A DNA stretch of 64,000 bases, from the NCBI GenBank assembly GCA_012934845.2, contig WNNJ02000564.1, forward strand, positions 1 through 64,000. The letters run 5' to 3'. A program made the translations under genes and the position numbers. Under the pieces are notes generated by a model that saw only the letters and a program-made list of their open reading frames with translations, was not told where the DNA came from and did not search any database. Positions 1 to 10,205 of the stretch are shown piece after piece (positions within the stretch are counted from its first letter, which is position 1; each line of letters begins with the position of its first letter). The stretch comes from Pomphorhynchus laevis. Its lineage: Eukaryota > Acanthocephala > Palaeacanthocephala > Echinorhynchida > Pomphorhynchidae.

Positions 1-129
1 CGTGTAGGACTTGACCTTAACCGGCCCCTACAAATTGCCCCCTATGCACCAAGTTACAGCACGCAAGACCGGCTCACGATAAGACAACCAAATAACAAGC
101 CACAGTCTTCTAAGAAGAAACGCAAGTAG
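1..129 (+). CDS. C-terminal end of the gag-like protein (cut by window edge)
   Basis: The open frame from base 1 to the TAG at 127-129 encodes the last 42 residues of the protein that is complete at 1131-1676. It carries the GLDLNRPLQIAPYAPSY stretch and the basic SSKKKRK tail. It belongs to the first, partial tandem unit. Its start lies outside the window. The role is unknown, as for the complete copy. Confidence 0.6.
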   Translation, partial: RVGLDLNRPLQIAPYAPSYSTQDRLTIRQPNNKPQSSKKKRK

Positions 130-871
130 AAGAAGTTATTTGTGTTTGTATATAAAAAATAATAGAAAATCTTTATTTTTTTTGATCTTGGGTAAGCGGA
201 GATGTTTTTTACGTTTGTTGGGCTTACTTTAGTAAGAGGAAAGGATATTCTCGAATAGTTAGGTACGGTGCTTAAAGTGAGACTGGGGTCAAATGATCAA
301 CCTGCACTTTTAAAAGGCACACGACCTAGCTGGACGGGAATTATCTGATACATCTCTGTGACTACACTGGTAGGGGTCCCCTTTGAACTTGTTGTTTACT
401 CCCTATAGGTGTTGGTCACGGAGATGATATTATCCTCTCTACTAAATAAGTTAACAAGAGCTAAGTGATCAAAGAGTACAACTGAAATATGTTTCTCTTC
501 ATTTTGATCTCATAGTTCTTTGAAATACGGGGTTTAGAACAACTCATATTTCGAAAAAGGATTACTTGTTTATTGAAACAATAATTCTAGTTATTCTTCT
601 TGACAAGAAAATAGCTACCTTGAACAAGTATAGCATACTTTTCGAGTGTCTTTGGTTTAAATTCATGCTAACTTAATAGTTTACATTGGAATAATGTATT
701 ACCTATTAACAACTCTTGCATCTTTATACAAAGATCTTGAATGTTGGTTGAAGGGCTGTCAGAACAACTTCTGAAGTTCTTCCTGATTGATAGCATCTAT
801 AAATACATATTTCTATCATCTGTCTTCTACCATACTTGCACTGGGAGCACAGCTTACTTCCCGCACGTTAT

Positions 872-899
872 CACGTGACAAATTTCCTGGGTATAAATA
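872..899 (+). promoter_or_regulatory. CACGTG box plus TATAAATA promoter, first unit
   Basis: A palindromic CACGTG (872-877) lies 14 bp before TATAAATA (892-899). The conserved element start block GCATCGTGAG begins about 33 bp after the TATA box, the usual spacing to a eukaryotic transcription start. The block occurs unchanged in each unit. Confidence 0.55.
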
Positions 900-989
900 C
901 TCAGAATTTAGCTCCCCAACACTTGTGCAAGCATCGTGAGCAAGAAGGAAGACAGCAAAAATTTTTTGCTGAGAAGCTTGTCACGTTAT

Positions 990-1017
990 CACGTGACAAA
1001 TTTCCTGGGTATAAATA
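990..1017 (+). promoter_or_regulatory. Second, tandemly duplicated CACGTG/TATAAATA promoter
   Basis: The promoter block of 862-957 is repeated directly at 981-1036, again with CACGTG (990-995) and TATAAATA (1010-1017). It is joined to the start block after about 20 bp less spacer than in the upstream version. The complete unit at 1037-2515 is therefore preceded by two promoters in tandem. Confidence 0.5.
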
Positions 1018-1130
1018 CACGGTGCAAGCATCGTGAGCAAGAAGGAAGACAGCAAAAATTTTGATTTCATTCTCTAACAACGGAACGATCAGATTCTCTA
1101 ATTTCAGTCTTTTCCTACAAGTCGGATTCT

Positions 1131-1676
1131 ATGCAACCAGATATGAACATGACACAGCAGATGATGGAGCAAGTCATGGCAGCGGTTCAACGACTCGAAC
1201 GTAATGTTCATGACCTTCAGGCACAACGACAACCGACCCAGGATATTATCATGTCCCCAGCAACCGGGAATGATTTTAATCAGGATGAAGTAAAGGATCT
1301 AATCCTGCGGATCGAGGTAGCCCTGAACAATGTACGTGCTAAACCAAGAGATACCCATGAGCTGGCAGCATATCTCTCAATTCTAAAGGCAATGTCGGGC
1401 GAAGATCTCTTACTAAACGTGGCGAAGGAATGGTTTCAGATCTTCGTCCGCCGTGTGGTAACCATCTATATGGCGGTTACCCACGGCTGGCATACTGTCG
1501 CTCCCCAGTTGCCTCGTGTAACTGGGGTTGAGGCAGAATTTGCCAGACGTGTAGGGCTTGACCTTAACCGGCCCCTACAAATTGCCCCCTATGCACCAAG
1601 TTACAGCACGCAAGACCGGCTCACGATAAGACAACCAAATAACAAGCCACAGTCTTCTAAGAAGAAACGCAAGTAG
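1131..1676 (+). CDS. Gag-like coiled-coil protein of the 1.5-kb element
   Basis: A 181-residue ORF with an ATG at 1131, the first in-frame Met after the predicted transcription start. Residues 1-35 are rich in Met and Gln with heptad-like spacing and look like a short coiled coil (MMEQVMAAVQRLERNVHDL). Residues 55-140 are mixed and helical-looking. The segment around 135-165 contains ARRVGLDLNRPLQIAP. The C-terminus ends in SSKKKRK, a plausible nuclear localisation or nucleic-acid-binding tail. No zinc knuckle, protease or polymerase motif is present. The size, coiled coil and basic tail fit a structural or nucleic-acid-binding protein of a retroelement, but I do not recognise the family. The inverted copy at 3346-3891 encodes the same protein, which suggests selection or very recent duplication. 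Confidence 0.65.
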   Translation: MQPDMNMTQQMMEQVMAAVQRLERNVHDLQAQRQPTQDIIMSPATGNDFNQDEVKDLILRIEVALNNVRAKPRDTHELAAYLSILKAMSGEDLLLNVAKEWFQIFVRRVVTIYMAVTHGWHTVAPQLPRVTGVEAEFARRVGLDLNRPLQIAPYAPSYSTQDRLTIRQPNNKPQSSKKKRK

Positions 1677-2423
1677 AAGAAGTTATTTGTGTTTGTATAT
1701 AAAAAATAATAGAAAATCTTTATTTTTTTTGATCTTGGGTAAGCGGAGATGTTTTTTACGTTTGTTGGGCTTACTTTAGTAAGAGGAAAGGATATTCTCG
1801 AATAGTTAGGTACGGTGCTTAAAGTGAGACTGGGGTCAAATGATCAACCTGCACTTTTAAAAGGCACACGACCTAGCTGGACGGGAATTATCTGATACAT
1901 CTCTGTGACTACACTGGTAGGGGTCCCCTTTGAACTTGTTGTTTACTCCCTATAGGTGTTGGTCACGGGGATGATATTATCCTCTCTACTAAATAAGTTA
2001 ACAAGAGCTAAGTGATCAAAGAGTACAACTGAAATATGTTTCTCTTCAATCTTGATCTCATAGTTTCTTTGAAATACGGGGTTTATGAACAACTCATATT
2101 TCGAAAAAGGATTACTTGTTTATTAAAAACAATAATTCTAGTTATTCTTCTTGACAGAGAAAATAGCTACCTTGAACAAGTATAGCATACTTTTCGAGTG
2201 TCTTTGGTTTAAATTCATGCTAACTTAATAGTTTACATTGGAATAATGTATTACCTATTAACAACTCTTGCATCTTTATACAAAGATCTTGAATGTTGGT
2301 TGAAGGGCTGTCAGAACAACTTCTGAAGTTCTTCCTGATTGATAGCATCTATAAATACATATTTCTATCATCTGTCTTCTACCATACTTGCACTGGGAGC
2401 ACAGCTTACTTCCCGCACGTTAT

Positions 2424-2451
2424 CACGTGACAAATTTCCTGGGTATAAATA
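2424..2451 (+). promoter_or_regulatory. CACGTG/TATAAATA promoter at the 3' side of the + unit
   Basis: CACGTG at 2424-2429 and TATAAATA at 2444-2451, followed by the start block at about 2485 that runs into the palindrome centre at 2515. Transcription from here would read straight into the inverted copy. Confidence 0.5.
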
Positions 2452-2576
2452 CTCAGAATTTAGCTCCCCAACACTTGTGCAAGCATCGTGAGCAAGAAGG
2501 AAGACAGCAAAAATTTTTTGCTGTCTTCCTTCTTGCTCACGATGCTTGCACAAGTGTTGGGGAGCTAAATTCTGAG

Positions 2577-2604
2577 TATTTATACCCAGGAAATTTGTCA
2601 CGTG
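2577..2604 (-). promoter_or_regulatory. Mirror-image promoter of the inverted unit
   Basis: The complement of TATAAATA lies at 2577-2584 and CACGTG at 2599-2604. This is the mirror of the 2424-2451 block, so two promoters face each other across the palindrome centre. Confidence 0.5.
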
Positions 2605-3345
2605 ATAACGTGCGGGAAGTAAGCTGTGCTCCCAGTGCAAGTATGGTAGAAGACAGATGATAGAAATATGTATTATAGATGCTATCAATCCGGAAGAACT
2701 TCAGAAGTTGTTCTGACAGCCCTTCAATCAACATTCAAGATCTTTGTATAAAGATGCAAGAGTTGTTAATAGGTAGTACATTATTCCAATGTAAACTATT
2801 AAGTTAGCATGAATTTAAACCAAAGACACTCGAAAAGTATGCTATACTTGTTCAAGGTAGCTATTTTCTTGTCAAGAAGAATAACTAGAATTATTGTTTC
2901 AATAAACAAGTAATCCTTTTTCGAAATATGAGTTGTTCTAAACCCCGTATTTCAAAGAACTATGAGATCAAAATGAAGAGAAACATATTTCAGTTGTACT
3001 CTTTGATCACTTAGCTCTTGTTAACTTATTTAGTAGAGAGGATAATATCATCCCCGTGACCAACACCTATAGGGAGTAAACAACAAGTTCAAAGGGGACC
3101 CCTACCAGTGTAGTCACAGAGATGTATCAGATAATTCCCGTCCAGCTAGGTCGTGTGCCTTTTAAAAGTGCAGGTTGATCATTTGACCCCAGTCTCACTT
3201 TAAGCACCGTACCTAACTATTCGAGAATATCCTTTCCTCTTACTAAAGTAAGCCCAACAAACGTAAAAAACATCTCCGCTTACCCAAGATCAAAAAAAAT
3301 AAAGATTTTCTATTATTTTTTATATACAAACACAAATAACTTCTT

Positions 3346-3891
3346 CTATTTACGTTTCTTCTTAGAAGACTGTGGCTTGTTATTTGGTTGTCTTATCGTG
3401 AGCCGGTCTTGCGTGCTGTAACTTGGTGCATAGGGGGCAATTTGTAGGGGCCGGTTAAGGTCAAGCCCTACACGTCTGGCAAATTCTGCCTCAACCCCAG
3501 TTACACGAGGCAACTGGGGAGCGACAGTATGCCAGCCGTGGGTAACCGCCATATAGATGGTTACCACACGGCGGACGAAGATCTGAAACCATTCCTTCGC
3601 CACGTTTAGTAAGAGATCTTCGCCCGACATTGCCTTTAGAATTGAGAGATATGCTGCCAGCTCATGGGTATCTCTTGGTTTAGCACGTACATTGTTCAGG
3701 GCTACCTCGATCCGCAGGATTAGATCCTTTACTTCATCCTGATTAAAATCATTCCCGGTTGCTGGGGACATGATAATATCCTGGGTCGGTTGTCGTTGTG
3801 CCTGAAGGTCATGAACATTACGTTCGAGTCGTTGAACCGCTGCCATGACTTGCTCCATCATCTGCTGTGTCATGTTCATATCTGGTTGCAT
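3346..3891 (-). CDS. Gag-like coiled-coil protein, inverted copy
   Basis: This is the minus-strand copy of the 181-residue protein encoded at 1131-1676, starting at the equivalent ATG (3891) and ending with the same SSKKKRK tail. It lies in the right arm of the large palindrome. Its own promoter-like block is at 2577-2604, downstream of the coding region as in the other units. A longer open frame runs upstream to about 3990 but begins with GTG inside the leader, so the ATG at 3891 is preferred. The function is unknown. Confidence 0.65.
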   Translation of the reverse strand: MQPDMNMTQQMMEQVMAAVQRLERNVHDLQAQRQPTQDIIMSPATGNDFNQDEVKDLILRIEVALNNVRAKPRDTHELAAYLSILKAMSGEDLLLNVAKEWFQIFVRRVVTIYMAVTHGWHTVAPQLPRVTGVEAEFARRVGLDLNRPLQIAPYAPSYSTQDRLTIRQPNNKPQSSKKKRK

Positions 3892-3993
3892 AGAATCCGA
3901 CTTGTAGGAAAAGACTGAAATTAGAGAATCTGATCGTTCCGTTGTTAGAGAATGAAATCGAAAATTTTTGCTGTCTTCCTTCTTGCTCACGAT

Positions 3994-4430
3994 GCTAGCT
4001 AAGGTGTAGTTTAACTAATTATTACAGGGTGACAAATAGTCAATTGAAAGTGAAAACGCAGGCTGACTTTGTGATAAGAGACCAACTAATTCAGAACAAG
4101 AATGTAGAAATTTAGACCATATGATAAATACGTCAGTTATAAAAAATTCCATGACTTTATTGTCGGAAATTTTACCAATAAAAGTCGAATCATTTACTAT
4201 ACATTTATTATTAATTTACACAAAAGTGAACAAAGCTCGTTACAAGTCACAATTGATAAGTTTAAATTAAAATAAAGAAAAATGTCCTGAAATCGTTAAG
4301 CTGTCGTTTAAACGCAGTTTTCGATTAACAGGTTTCCATATAAGCAGGTAGGTTATTCCATACCGTGCACACCCTATCTGGTAAGCCTCTGCATACATCT
4401 CTCAAGCGCCGGTTTGCCATTATATGAAAA
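3994..4430. other. AT-rich spacer, nothing recognised
   Basis: Between the palindrome and the first LINE tail I see no open frame of note, no tandem repeat and no convincing splice-site pair. Confidence 0.5.
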
Positions 4431-6390
4431 AACGATTTATTTTTAAGTGACAAAAATCTAAATCATGACCACCACAACAACAAAAAATCTAAATCATGCT
4501 TTAAAGAATCGGGTACGGAGGCGGCATTTTAATGCAATAAAGAAGGGAGCGCGGCGGACGTCGAATGGGAGCTGATTCCTGGCGAGTGGCATCGGAGAAT
4601 GTAGTCGTGAGAGTATTGGGAATATAGAGTAAGAAAGAGTAACATGAACGCAGTGAAAGAGAGGTGGGACGAGTGTCGTCTAGGAAAGGGAGGTGGATGA
4701 ACGATGGGGAGCCGACAGCAATGAGACGAAAAGTTACGATAAGAAGGCTCAGCTTTTACGCGGATGTGGATGGTGGGCAAGGAGAGTTGTTCAAGATATG
4801 TGAATGTGTGGTCAACGCGACGGAGACGTACGAGCACTCGAACGGCGGATTTAATCATGCGTTGTAGCGGTAGGATGATGGATATTGGAGAATTTGCGAA
4901 AAGGCTGAGGCAGTTATCAATTTTAGGGAGAATAAGCGATGGAAGAAGAGGCATACAAGAACGGAAGTCAGTAAAGGAGGGGATACGGCGGATGTCACGG
5001 AGAACTAAGTAAGACGAGGCGACCTTGTCGCGGACGAAGGGTGTAAAGGAAAGATGATAATCGAAATGAAAGCGTAAGAAAGTGAGATTGCGGACTATAG
5101 AAATGATTGATGAGGCAAGAGATACAAGGGGAGGAGATATGTTAAATGACGAGGGATGATCCACATTATTTTAGACTTGTCTGCGTTTAGAACGAGACGA
5201 AGATGAGAGAGACGTTTGTAGCTAGAAGAAAGACAGTTGGAGGCAGAAATTGTGATATCGTGTATGCGATGGGCGGGTGCATGAGCATATATGAGGATGT
5301 AATCAGCGTATTGCATGACGATAACCGAGTAAGGTTTGATAAACGGAGAGAGATCGCGGAGTAGAAGAGATAAAAGCAGTGGTCCTAGGACTGAACCTTG
5401 TTAGACCCCGCAAAAAATAGGGATGAGAGGGGAGGATGATGAATTAGAAACGACGCGAAAGGAACGGTCGGATAGATATGAGGCAAACCATGCAACGGAA
5501 ACGGAAAAACAGCCGTAATCATAACGAAGGCGAGAAAGGAGGATAAAGTGGTCGACAATGTCGAAGGTGGAGGAGAGGTCGAGGGAGATGAGAACATTAT
5601 ATAGAGCCTTGTCAAGAGAAATAAGTAGGTCGTTGTAAACTTTTATGCAGGCGATTTCTGTGGAGTGATTAGATCAGAAAGCGGATTGGAAAGGAGGGAA
5701 GATATTAGATGAAGATAGATAAACAATTTAACATAAACAATTTATTTTTACAATTTAACTGCTTGACTTTCTCATTTTTGTTTGTGGACTTGTAAGCGTA
5801 CAGCTTGTACGCATTTGCCACATTAAATAAATTTGTATTATTTATTTAAAAAAAACATTGATATGTATTAAGATAAGGCGCTCTAAGAGCTTGGAAAGAG
5901 TATGTAGGAGTGAAATGGGGCGATATCCAGAAGAAAGTGAGGGGTCGAGCGATTGTTTCTTATGGATAGGACGAACTATGACTGATTTCCAGTGTGATGG
6001 AAATACACGACCGCGAATGGACGAGTTAAACAAGGTGGTGAAAGAAAGGGATATCGATTGGCATGTTGATTTAAGTATGGGGTTAGGCAGGGGATCGGCA
6101 GCTGAGATTTTGTTGGGCAAGGACATGAGGACAGATAAGATTTCTGCAGATAGCCAGGGAGAATATGAAAGAGTGCCGAGAGGATGAGGCCAGTAGCCGT
6201 GAGATGGAATGGATACAAGGTTGTAAGAGAGCAACGTGTATACTTTGATCTGAAGAAATGACAAATAATCATGGGCATTGATGTTGCACAGCGAAGAGGA
6301 ACAAGAAAGGATTGAGTTAGAAGTATGATAGAGGGACTTAGAGTTTAATGGTGTCGAGTAAAATTCATGCATACCGCTTCGTTTGTTCTG
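4431..6390 (-). mobile_element. Family A CR1-like LINE, 5'-truncated copy A1
   Basis: Read on the minus strand this is the reverse-transcriptase half of a family A LINE ending in a 3' tail near 4431-4490. Reverse-transcriptase blocks can be read in several frames: KKQSLDPSLSSGYRPISLL near 5910, and MQYADYILIYAHAPAH near 5270-5316. The YADD metal-binding site is YADY here, so the copy is inactive. The C-terminal block (about 4530-5100) ends just before the tail. The tail lacks the GCGTGC hairpin of other copies and carries an AAATCTAAATC duplication instead. A 136-bp tail fragment of the opposite orientation interrupts the copy (5722-5857). The 5' end at about 6390 abuts copy A2. Confidence 0.8.
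5722..5857 (+). mobile_element. Short family A LINE tail inserted in copy A1
   Basis: Comparison with copy A10 (around 27560) shows that about 136 bp were inserted after GATAAAC. The insert ends with the family A 3' tail on the + strand: GTAAGC, a hairpin (5796-5802 with 5806-5812), ATTTGCCAC, then TTAAATAAATTTG. AAAC occurs on both sides and may be a 4-bp target duplication. It is either an extremely 5'-truncated LINE or a SINE-like passenger with a LINE tail. Confidence 0.65.
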
Positions 6391-8316
6391 GAAAAGGTGG
6401 AGGTATTTTAATTTGATAAAGAAGGGAGCGCGGGGGACGTCGAAAAGGGGCTGATTCCGGGCGAGGGAGCAGCGACGACAAGGGGGTAGGCAGAGGATTG
6501 GCGGGCGAGGTTTTACTGTGCAAGGACATAAGAACAGATGAGACTTCTACAGGTGAGACATTGGAAGATGAAAGAGTTGGAGGATGAGGCGAGGCGAGTA
6601 ACAGTGAGATGGAATAGAGACGGGGTTGTAAGAGAGCAAAGTGAATACTTTGGTCTGAAGAAATGACAAATAATCATGGGAATTGGCGTGGCACGGCAAA
6701 GAGGAACGAGAAAGGATTAAGTTAAAAGTATGCCAGAGGGATTTAGAGTTTAATAAAGTGTTGATTTTATGCTGTCAGAATAAGTTGCATTTGGTACGTA
6801 GTAGGTTGAGATAAGACCGGCGAAGAGCAAGATAGGAATCACGGAAAGACCGAGTGATCGAGCGGATATCAAGTCTGAGAAAGCGGTGATAGACTTTAAC
6901 AGTACAACGGATTCGACGCTTTGAGATTAAGCATTGGATGTCAAACCATGGGGCACGGTGCAAGCGACCATGTGGGTAAGGTTTGAAGGGCAAGAGAAGA
7001 TCGAAAATGGATGTGAGTTCAGAGTCGAAAAGAAAGGCGAGATCGTGTGTAGAGGAATATGTTATTGTGGGATAGGATAGAGACGATTTGAGTAAGGCAG
7101 AGTGGAGAAAAGAGATGCCAAGATTTCTCCAAGGGCGACTTAGGATTGTATGTGTGAAGAGGAGTGTGGTTGTGATCGGGTACAGCGATGATGTTCAGTG
7201 CCCCCACCAAGGATAAGTGTGGGGGCAGTGTATATGAGTTTGTAATTGTAGTTGGATAGAATGTTGATGAACCGGATTGAATCGCTGGAAGAGGGCGATC
7301 TAGGCGGATCTTGAAGTCGCCTAGAACAAGTGAAGGGATTGAGGACAAAGAACAATGAGAAAAGCGGTCGGTGAGTTCTGTAAAAAATAAGGATGTAAGA
7401 GCTGATGAACCAGGACGGTATACAATGGCGAGATTTTAAGTTATCGGGCTAGAAGAACGACAAGGGACCAATTTATTAGAGCAAAGACGGAAAGGGGAGT
7501 GATTTTGCGAAGAGACATAGGGTGACGGGCGAATGCGACGATGACGCCATGATTAGAGAATTTAGAACGGGATGAGCTGAGAGGGCGGACTGATTCGACT
7601 AGTGAGCAACTGTCAGAGAGCAGACGGCGAATAGATAGGTCGTCGGAATCAGAGTGCTAGGATTTGGTGAGGCCGAAGAGATCGATGTCTTGCTTGGTGA
7701 ACAGGTTGAGGATAAGATCTGATTTATTGAGAATATATCTAGTGTTGATGAGGACGATGCGGAAACCTGTGTGGTGGTGATAGGGGCTAGTTGAGAAGAC
7801 ACATAGGGGAGATGAAGCGCCATTGATTTTTTGGGCGGCTGTGGACATTTTGAAAATTTCCGTCAATGTTTCGGATGGATAGATATGTTTCGCCTTTTTC
7901 CTCGCGACGGCGTTTTTCCATGCGGGCAGAAGAAAGTTGAGCGATTTTAGAAGGCGTGCGATCGGAGAAATTCGAGTGGTTGAAGATGGCATGAGTTTAA
8001 ATCGATGAGAGAGGACAGAGGACGCGTGAGGGTGATGCTTGAAAACAATTTTCAGGAGAGAGGGGTTAGAAGGATTAGATTGAGAAGATTTGTTTAGGTG
8101 ATGGATGCGACAGGTGAGATGTTTATGAAAAAGGATGATTTATCCGCAGGAACTAGAGACAAGATGATGGATCTGAAGGTGGAAACATCGGGGTCGAGAC
8201 GTTCTTCTGGAGATAAGGCGGTGGAAAGAGTGATATTGCTGACGATCACGCAACGATCGCGAGAAGGAAAGCGTTTCCATGAAGGAGGACGAGGGACGTG
8301 AGTGGGTGAAATCACG
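6391..8316 (-). mobile_element. Family A LINE copy A2 with internal deletion
   Basis: On the minus strand this holds the ORF1 region (about 8316-7880, with the RDRCVIVSNITLS block), the endonuclease region (7823-7000, with LVLGDF near 7330) and the start of the reverse transcriptase (to about 6490). The sequence then jumps to the last part of ORF2 (6480-6391). The polymerase core and the 3' tail are missing. It is non-autonomous and dead. The 5' end meets copy A3 head to head at a perfect hairpin (8332-8390). Confidence 0.75.
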
Positions 8317-8331
8317 ATTATCCAATGAGAC

Positions 8332-8390
8332 TATCCAATGAGATTTCGAGCACTGTACTGGCAGTACAGTGCTCGAAATCTCATTGGATA
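8332..8390. repeat. Perfect 29-bp palindrome, 1-nt spacer, at a LINE-LINE junction
   Basis: Arm 8332-8360 is the exact reverse complement of 8362-8390 around the single base 8361. It sits exactly between the 5' ends of the divergent copies A2 (minus) and A3 (plus). A further partial copy of the arm, ATTATCCAATGAGAC, precedes it. Confidence 0.9.
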
Positions 8391-10205
8391 ATCTTAAACT
8401 CAATTCTTTCACGATCATCTACTTCTTGTAATATAAATTCAGATGAATTTTCTTCTTATCTACAGACTAAGCTATCTAATTTACTTTCCCCACTACCCGT
8501 AGCCCCCTTGTACCCTCGCTTCTCTTTAAATGCTTTACTCCCAGAGGTATTCCACATTCTTCCCGTTTCATCTGATGAAGTCTCTTCGGTTCTGCTGTCA
8601 TTACCTAATAAAACCTCTCCCTCTTACCCGATTCCTAATCACTTGCTTAAAAATATCTGCTCCTCTATCTTACCCTTCCTAACCACATTGTTCAACTCGT
8701 CCATCCGTAGCCGTACATTTCCTTCCATCTGGAAATGCGCCACTGTTCGTTTTCTCATCAAAAAGCAATCTCTCGACTCCTCACTACCATCTTCGTACTG
8801 TCCAATCACACTTCTCCCAACCCTCCCTAAACTCCTTGAGCGTCTCGTTCTCAAGCAAGTTAATACATATCTCTTTTTCTCTAACTTATTTCCTCCTTTC
8901 CAAGCCGCTTTTCGCTCTAATCACTCTACTGAAATTGCCTGTCTTAAAGTTTATAATGACTTACTCATCTCGCACGATCATAAATTATGTAGTGTCATAG
9001 TTTCTATTGATCTATCGTCTGCTTTTGACATCGTCGATCACTCGATTCTTCTACATCGCCTTCGTCATGATTATGGCTTCTCTTTACCCACTGTATCATG
9101 GTTTTCTTCATATCTATCAAACCGTACATTTCGCGTCTATTCTAAGTCTTCTCTCTCCCAACCTTCATCAATCCCGACCGGTGTTCCACAAGGCTCCGTA
9201 TTAGGCCCTATGATTTTCTCTCTTCTTATCGGTGACTTGTCTTCGATTTCTCATACATTTAACTTCCATGTTATGCAATATGCTGATGACATTCTCATCT
9301 ATGCTCACGCACCTGCTTATTGTATTCATGATCTTAGTGTTTCTGTTTCCAGCTGTCTTGTCTGAATTTACAATCATCTTTCTTTTCTTCGCCTTTCTCT
9401 GAATCCTGATAAATATAAAATTATGTAGATCCTACCTCGACGCTCTGGCGTAGAACCTCCTTCCGTATCATTAAATTCTACAATTCTTCCTATCGTTGAT
9501 AATCTCGTTTTCCTAGGCTTTCATTTCGACAACCGACTTTCACTTAAACCTTTCGTTAGTGATAAAGTACGCTCATCTACCTTGATACTCCGCAATCTCC
9601 GTCATGTTCGTAGATTGATCGATTTCCCTTCTTGTATGACTCGCATATCTTCTCTTCTTTTCTCAAGACTTGATTACTGTCAGTCTATTTCCCAACTCAC
9701 CTAAATCCACTCTTCTTCCTTCAACGCATCATCAACGCTGCCGTCCGAGTTCTCCTTCGTCTTCGTCGTTTTGATCATACATCTCACTATCTTGTTTCTC
9801 TTAATTGGCCTACCATTTATTGTCGTGTTCAAATTCGTTTTCTTATCATTGCTTTTCGCCTTATAACTTCCCATACCCCTTCATTTATCAACCTTCCTTT
9901 TCTCGACAATTCTCGTACTGTGTATTGTGATCTGCGTTCCCGTAATTCCCTTCTTTTACATGTCCCAATCTACTCTACCTCTTTTGGCTTCCGCTCTTTC
10001 GTTGTGGCTGCTCCTCTCTTGTGGAATCAACTGCCTATTCATATCCGCCAATCAACATCTATGCCGTGCTTCAAACGCCAAATTCAATTCCATTTCAAAA
10101 ATTAACTGTGACTTTTGATGTTCTTTTTTTTGTCTGTTGGTGGTCATGTAAGCGTGCATTTTGCACGCATTTGCCACGTTAAATAAATTATTGTATTATT
10201 ATAGT
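8391..10205 (+). mobile_element. Family A LINE copy A3, reverse transcriptase and 3' tail
   Basis: This is the best-preserved polymerase of family A. An uninterrupted frame to 9365 carries the fingers and palm: IPNHLLKNICSS, a KKQSLDSS block, [36 protein letters not shown] and QYADDILIYAHAP with the catalytic YADD intact. A TGA follows at 9364. The thumb and C-terminal region continue in shifted frames to the LLWNQLPIHIRQST block (about 10015-10105). The 3' end is the family tail: GTAAGC, hairpin 10152-10158 with 10162-10168, ATTTGCCACG, then an ATT-rich end. ORF1 and endonuclease are absent (5' truncation). It belongs to the CR1/jockey group of non-LTR elements. Confidence 0.85.

Larger units (their letters stand above)
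1..3993. mobile_element. Tandem and tail-to-tail copies of a 1.5-kb gag-like element (unclassified)
   Basis: Three copies of one unit are visible. Bases 1-960 match 1548-2520 at an offset of 1547 (the end of a first unit). 1037-2515 is a complete + copy. 2516-3993 is the same unit reversed. A unit begins with a block starting GCATCGTGAGCAAGAAGG, has a 5' leader of about 95 nt, an ORF of 181 codons, about 740 bp without ORFs, a TATA promoter, and the start block again. This is the order R, coding region, U3, R expected for a retroelement RNA. The outer end of the inverted copy falls exactly at the start block, about 35 bp below where the TATA box would place transcription initiation. No polymerase or integrase is present, so it would be non-autonomous. 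The copies are almost identical, so the element is young and looks whole. The family is unknown to me; a DIRS-like or other virus-like origin is a guess. Confidence 0.7.
1037..3993. repeat. Large near-perfect palindrome, about 1.48-kb arms, centre near 2515
   Basis: 1037-2515 reads as the reverse complement of 2516-3993 with only scattered differences. The centre is AGCAAAAATTTTTTGCT with essentially no spacer. The right arm ends at the element start block (3993), where unrelated sequence begins. Confidence 0.85.

Noticed and set aside
836-1036. ORF of 66 codons (MHWEHSLLPARYH...) over the element promoter
   Set aside because: It overlaps the TATA box and start block and is mirrored on the other strand in the palindrome; it is a by-product of the promoter sequence, not a gene.
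4529-5164. Long minus frame of 211 codons as a separate gene
   Set aside because: Its wording is the end of a family A LINE polymerase; it was merged into copy A1.
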